Assembly (NCBI RefSeq): GCF_023204835.1
Contig: NZ_CP096270.1
Coordinates: forward strand, 1,984,001 to 2,048,000
Origin: Salinarchaeum laminariae
Lineage (GTDB): Archaea > Halobacteriota > Halobacteria > Halobacteriales > Salinarchaeaceae
Direction: 5' to 3'
DNA: 64,000 bases
Made by a program: the position numbers and the translations under genes
Shown here: positions 61,017-64,000 of the stretch, piece after piece
Layout: every line of letters begins with the position of its first letter
Numbering within the stretch: position 1 is the first letter of the stretch
Notes under the pieces: generated by a model
Databases searched by the model: none
The model's input: the letters and a program-made list of their open reading frames with translations, nothing else
Told to the model about the DNA's origin: nothing

Positions 61017-61859
61017 CTATCGCTCCCTGACGACGACGAATTCGGCCAGATCGCGGAGATAGCCCTCCGCGGTGTCGTTGGCCAGATCGACCCGGTCCAG
61101 TGCTGCGAGGGCTCGGTCGGCCTCTTCGCGAGCCCTGACGTCCGCCGCCTCGGGATCGAGATCGGTGACGTGGACCACCGACGGCCGGTCCATCGCGGCG
61201 TCCTGGCCGGTCGGTTTTCCGAGGTCGTCTGCCTCTGCGGTTGCGTCCAGCACGTCGTCACGGATCTGGAACGCGACGCCGACCCGCTCGGCGTACTCAC
61301 CAAACGCGTCGATCGTCTCCTGGTCCGCGTCGGCGGCGATCGCTCCGAGCTCCGCGGCTGCACGAAATAGCGCGCCCGTCTTCCGCCGTGCAAGTTCGAG
61401 ATACTCCGCTTCACCGTCCGGAATCGCCTGTAGCTCCGTCGCCTCCCCCTCTCCGAGTTCGACCATCGCTCCGGTGACGACCTCGGTGGCCTGCCCGTCG
61501 GCCGCGAAAAGGTGGAAGGCCTCCCCGAGCAGCCCGTCGCTGGCGACGATCGCAGGGCCGTGCCCGAACGCGAGCCACGCGCTGTCCGTGCCGCGGCGAA
61601 CCTCAGAGCGATCGATGATATCGTCGATGACGAGCGAGGCGTTGTGGACGAGTTCGACCCCTACGCCGTAGTCGACCGCGTCCTCCGGCTCACCGCCGGC
61701 CGCCTCGCAGGCCAGGATCGTCACCATCGGGCGGACGCGCTTCCCGCCGGCGAGTGCGACGTGTTCCATCTCGGCGGAGAGCTCCGCTGGATCCACCGAT
61801 TCGACGACCTCGGTGAGGCGGTCCTCCACCAGTGACCGACGACGCTGGAGGAACTCCAT
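61017..61859 (-). CDS. Polyprenyl diphosphate synthase (third copy)
   Basis: A 280-residue E-type prenyltransferase, shorter than IdsA. The first motif is DDIID in NASLVIDDIIDRSEVRRG; the second is FQIRDDVLD; LAGGKRVRPMVTIL binds IPP. The residue five before the first motif is Ala, not Phe, so the pocket floor is open and a long chain (for example a quinone side chain) is possible. It converges with the DUF373 gene. Confidence 0.87.
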   Translation of the reverse strand: MEFLQRRRSLVEDRLTEVVESVDPAELSAEMEHVALAGGKRVRPMVTILACEAAGGEPEDAVDYGVGVELVHNASLVIDDIIDRSEVRRGTDSAWLAFGHGPAIVASDGLLGEAFHLFAADGQATEVVTGAMVELGEGEATELQAIPDGEAEYLELARRKTGALFRAAAELGAIAADADQETIDAFGEYAERVGVAFQIRDDVLDATAEADDLGKPTGQDAAMDRPSVVHVTDLDPEAADVRAREEADRALAALDRVDLANDTAEGYLRDLAEFVVVRER

Positions 61860-62012
61860 CTACACGTCCTTCGGACAATTCGGCCAAGAGGGTGTCGAAA
61901 GCGTTCGGTCGCCAGTGAACGCGCATCGGTCGCGATCGACGGCGTTCACTGGCGTTCATTATCTCCGAATTCACAGGCCACCGGTCACCGCAGCTAATTC
62001 TCAGAGTATTGG

Positions 62013-63329
62013 TCACCGCAGATCGTCGTACGCCGCGGGCTCGAGCTCGTCGGGGTCGGAGGCTGCGGCCCGTGCTTCGGTCATGGTCATCTCGCCGAGG
62101 ACCTCCTGGAAGGAGCGTTCGTCGGGGATGGCGTAGAGGTCGCAGTTGATCTCGCGGCCCGCGGCTCGCACGGTCGCGTCGAGGAGGAATGCGTGCTCCT
62201 GGCTGGCGTCGAGTCGGTCGACCAGGGAGGCGAGCGTCACGGCGGCCGAATCCTCGACGAGTTCCGGCGGATCGTGCTGGATCTTCCGGTCGAGTGCGTT
62301 CGCCCAGCCGTCGATGAACCCGCTGGTCATGATGTTCCCGATCTCCTCGATGGCGGAGCGATGCTGATCGGTGAGGCCGTCCTCGTCGGATTCGATCGGG
62401 AGCAGTGCGTCGCCCACGGTGATTGCCGAGGCTTCATCGAAGAGGATGACGATGAACCCTCCCGGCGCCGCCTGGAGCGGTGCGACGGAGCCGATCCGAT
62501 GACCCGTCGCAGCGCGTCGGGAGACGTCCTCGATCGGGACGAACGTGGTCCGGCCGACCTCGACGTCGGTCTGGATACCCGTCATCCCGCTGAGCTTGTC
62601 CGCCGCCCGTCCAGCGCCGCGCTTGGTCATCTCCGTGAAGGCCGAGAGCTTCTCGATCGAGATCGGAAACTCCTGGTCCGGCACGGCCTCGCCGACGACG
62701 GCCGCGAAGGAGCTCCGCTCGGGGAACATGTAGATGTGGAAGTCGATGTCCGCGTCGGGCGCGTCCGATGCCCCTGCCGGTTCGCTTCCATCGGATCCGC
62801 GACCACTCTGCGGTTCGGGCCCTGGCGTCTGGAGCTGGCTCGTGAAGGTCAGCGCCGTTCGACGTTCGTCCCACGTCGGAACGCTTCCGGGGATGACGTC
62901 AGCCGCTGCGCCGGCGATGTACGTCGGCGGCCCGAGCTGGAGGCGCGTGTCGAAGTGGTTTGCCCAGGCGTCGACGAACCCACCGATCATGATGTTCGAG
63001 ACCTCGCTGACGGTGCTCCGGTCGAGGGTCGCGTCGACGTCGTCCCAGTGGGCAGGGACGATCCGTTCGAGGAGTCGGCCAGCACTCTCACGGTCGAAGA
63101 CGAGCACGATCGAGCCCTCCATCCCACCCTCGAACCCGATCTCGACGCCGACGAACGTCGCGCCGCTGTCGAAGCGATCCGCGATGTCGCCTACGGGCAC
63201 GAGATCTGCACTCGTGGTGCCGACGGTCGTCTCGGTGTCGCTGAGCTGTGAGAGCGATTTGGCGGCGCTGCTGGCACCCCGATTTGCGAGCTCGTTGAAC
63301 GTGCCGAGCGTCTTGAGATCGACGCGCAT
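62013..63329 (-). CDS. cheC: CheC phosphatase, tandem two-domain
   Basis: A 438-residue double CheC, against ~200 residues for a single CheC. The first domain has S105-x3-E109-x2-N112 and P135 (ValSerAsnIleMet region); the second has the same S-x3-E-x2-N ... P pattern in SAIEEIGNIMTSGF. The two are joined by a ~45-residue Gly/Pro/Asp linker (~165-210). CheC removes phosphate from CheY-P and so resets the archaellum switch. ATG 63329 starts 2 bp after the cheY stop; one operon. Confidence 0.9.
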   Translation of the reverse strand: MRVDLKTLGTFNELANRGASSAAKSLSQLSDTETTVGTTSADLVPVGDIADRFDSGATFVGVEIGFEGGMEGSIVLVFDRESAGRLLERIVPAHWDDVDATLDRSTVSEVSNIMIGGFVDAWANHFDTRLQLGPPTYIAGAAADVIPGSVPTWDERRTALTFTSQLQTPGPEPQSGRGSDGSEPAGASDAPDADIDFHIYMFPERSSFAAVVGEAVPDQEFPISIEKLSAFTEMTKRGAGRAADKLSGMTGIQTDVEVGRTTFVPIEDVSRRAATGHRIGSVAPLQAAPGGFIVILFDEASAITVGDALLPIESDEDGLTDQHRSAIEEIGNIMTSGFIDGWANALDRKIQHDPPELVEDSAAVTLASLVDRLDASQEHAFLLDATVRAAGREINCDLYAIPDERSFQEVLGEMTMTEARAAASDPDELEPAAYDDLR

Positions 63330-63331
63330 GG

Positions 63332-63694
63332 TCAGGCGTTTACGGCGTCGTCGATCGCTTCGAGGACGTTTGGCTTCTGGAAAGGTTTCGTGATGTAGCC
63401 GTCTGCGCCGGCCTTGATCGCCTCCTTCATCATCTCTTCCTGTTCGACGGAGGTGCACATGATGACGCTCGTGCCCGGGCCCTCTTCTTTGATCTCCGCC
63501 GTCGCGTCGATGCCGTCGCGGATCGGCATCGCGATGTCCATCATCACGACGTTCGGCTCGGACTCTTTGTACCGTTCGACTGCTTCCACGCCGTTCTCTG
63601 CTTCGCCCACGATCTGATGTTCTTCATCGAGAATTTCCCGCAGGAGGTTTCGCATGAAGTCCGAATCGTCGACGATCAACACGTTCTCTGCCAT
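63332..63694 (-). CDS. cheY: Chemotaxis response regulator CheY
   Basis: A 120-residue single-domain receiver. The acid pocket D9/D10, phospho-acceptor D53, T81 and K103 are all present. No output domain, so it acts by diffusing to the archaellum motor (through CheF adaptors in archaea). Its partner cheC follows directly. Confidence 0.95.
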   Translation of the reverse strand: MAENVLIVDDSDFMRNLLREILDEEHQIVGEAENGVEAVERYKESEPNVVMMDIAMPIRDGIDATAEIKEEGPGTSVIMCTSVEQEEMMKEAIKAGADGYITKPFQKPNVLEAIDDAVNA

Positions 63695-63747
63695 CGGTTG
63701 CCCGTTCTTTTACCGACCGGCTCTTAAGCGTATCCGCCCCGTTATCA

Positions 63748-63762
63748 CGCGATAAAATCGCG
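63748..63762. promoter_or_regulatory. Palindrome upstream of cheY
   Basis: cgcgat-aaa-atcgcg, perfect 6-bp arms, about 20 bp upstream of the candidate TATA element (cttaag, 63722-63727) of cheY. Position suits an activator or repressor site. Confidence 0.4.
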
Positions 63763-63899
63763 GTTGCGTTCCAGCAGTTTCGATAAGGGCGATGATATGT
63801 CTGGAGGTGAGTCACTGGGGCGGATGAGTTGGACCAATCGCCCTGGTAGAATGGAGAGTGCGGCTCGCCTCTCAGCAAACAGACACGAACGCGCTCAAC

Positions 63900-64000
63900 T
63901 CAGCGCTGCAGCCAGCGGTTGTCGCCGTCGTCCCACGACGCGAGGACGTTCTCCTGTAAGTCGCCGGTGATCCGGGCGACGTAGCGCAGACTCGTGGTGT
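63900..64000 (-). CDS. Unknown protein, truncated by window end
   Basis: The last 32 residues of a minus-strand gene are visible, ending in a TGA read from tca at 63900-63902: TTSLRYVARITGDLQENVLA followed by SWDDGDNRWLQR. The composition and codon use are coding-like. It lies directly upstream of cheY on the same strand, so it may belong to the chemotaxis/motility cluster, but this fragment is too short to name. Confidence 0.55.
   Translation of the reverse strand, partial: TTSLRYVARITGDLQENVLASWDDGDNRWLQR

Noticed and set aside
62193..63251. 352-codon open frame opposite cheC
   Set aside because: Antisense shadow of a two-domain gene with clear motifs.
63764..63970. Plus-strand 68-codon frame upstream of cheY
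   Set aside because: It overlaps the cheY promoter region and the end of the minus-strand gene at 63900-64000 and has no protein-like features.

Overview
The window is a GC-rich chromosomal segment of a halophilic archaeon (class Halobacteria). The evidence is the strongly acidic proteome, the Tat lipoproteins of halocyanin type, the archaeal core genes (LonB, thermosome, Spt5, SecE, S19e, SepF, archaeal RNase J, isopentenyl phosphate kinase) and the TATA-like boxes about 27 nt upstream of many start codons, the spacing expected for leaderless mRNAs. The genus cannot be fixed from the sequence alone.

Layout. 0-5 kb: a truncated zinc-ribbon protein, Hsp20, an ATP-grasp enzyme, two tandem halocyanin-like lipoproteins and a non-canonical NRAMP-family transporter. 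4.8-12.7 kb: a ThiR-type regulator, a block of membrane proteins, ribosomal protein S19e, a methyltransferase, thiamine-monophosphate kinase and a site-2 protease. 12.8-20 kb: an MBL-fold hydrolase, a Tat lipoprotein, a Dna2-like nuclease-helicase, a LarA-family protein and the secE-spt5 pair, whose 3' end lies in a 150-bp tandem duplication. 20.4-28.4 kb: MATE exporter, thioesterase, methyltransferase coupled to a second ThiR, LMF1-family membrane protein with a DCC protein, and a PUA protein.

29.2-31.3 kb is an AT-rich island. It appears to have cut off the upstream partner of the DUF1028 gene. It holds a few unrecognised small genes, including a Tat-secreted protein whose start is out of frame and a small two-TM protein after it. 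sepF follows immediately, with a strong palindrome on the upstream side of its TATA box.

31.8-47 kb: NifU-like protein, LVIVD protein, two GTPases (NOG1-like and EngB), DUF389 protein, thioredoxin, an acidic DUF4382 lipoprotein, an MFS transporter, a prenyl synthase, a degenerate NAD-kinase paralogue, pyrBI and tpiA. 46.2-51.3 kb is an isoprenoid/RNA cluster on the minus strand: mevalonate kinase, isopentenyl phosphate kinase, a DUF5518 protein, RNase J and IdsA. 51.4-64 kb: DUF302, CPBP protease next to LonB, NMN adenylyltransferase with a SAM hydrolase, a two-domain halocyanin, thermosome, DUF373 protein, a third prenyl synthase, and chemotaxis genes cheY with a double-domain cheC. A gene truncated by the window end closes the right side.

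Most of the window is ordinary haloarchaeal chromosome. The points of interest are the AT-rich island and its gene remnant, the sepF palindrome, a stem-loop touching the RNase J start codon, the tandem terminator-like hairpins after spt5, a recurrent 21-bp repeat period at unrelated sites, three prenyl synthases with different chain-length residues, and the atypical NRAMP and NAD-kinase-like proteins. No rRNA, tRNA, CRISPR array or intact insertion sequence was recognised.
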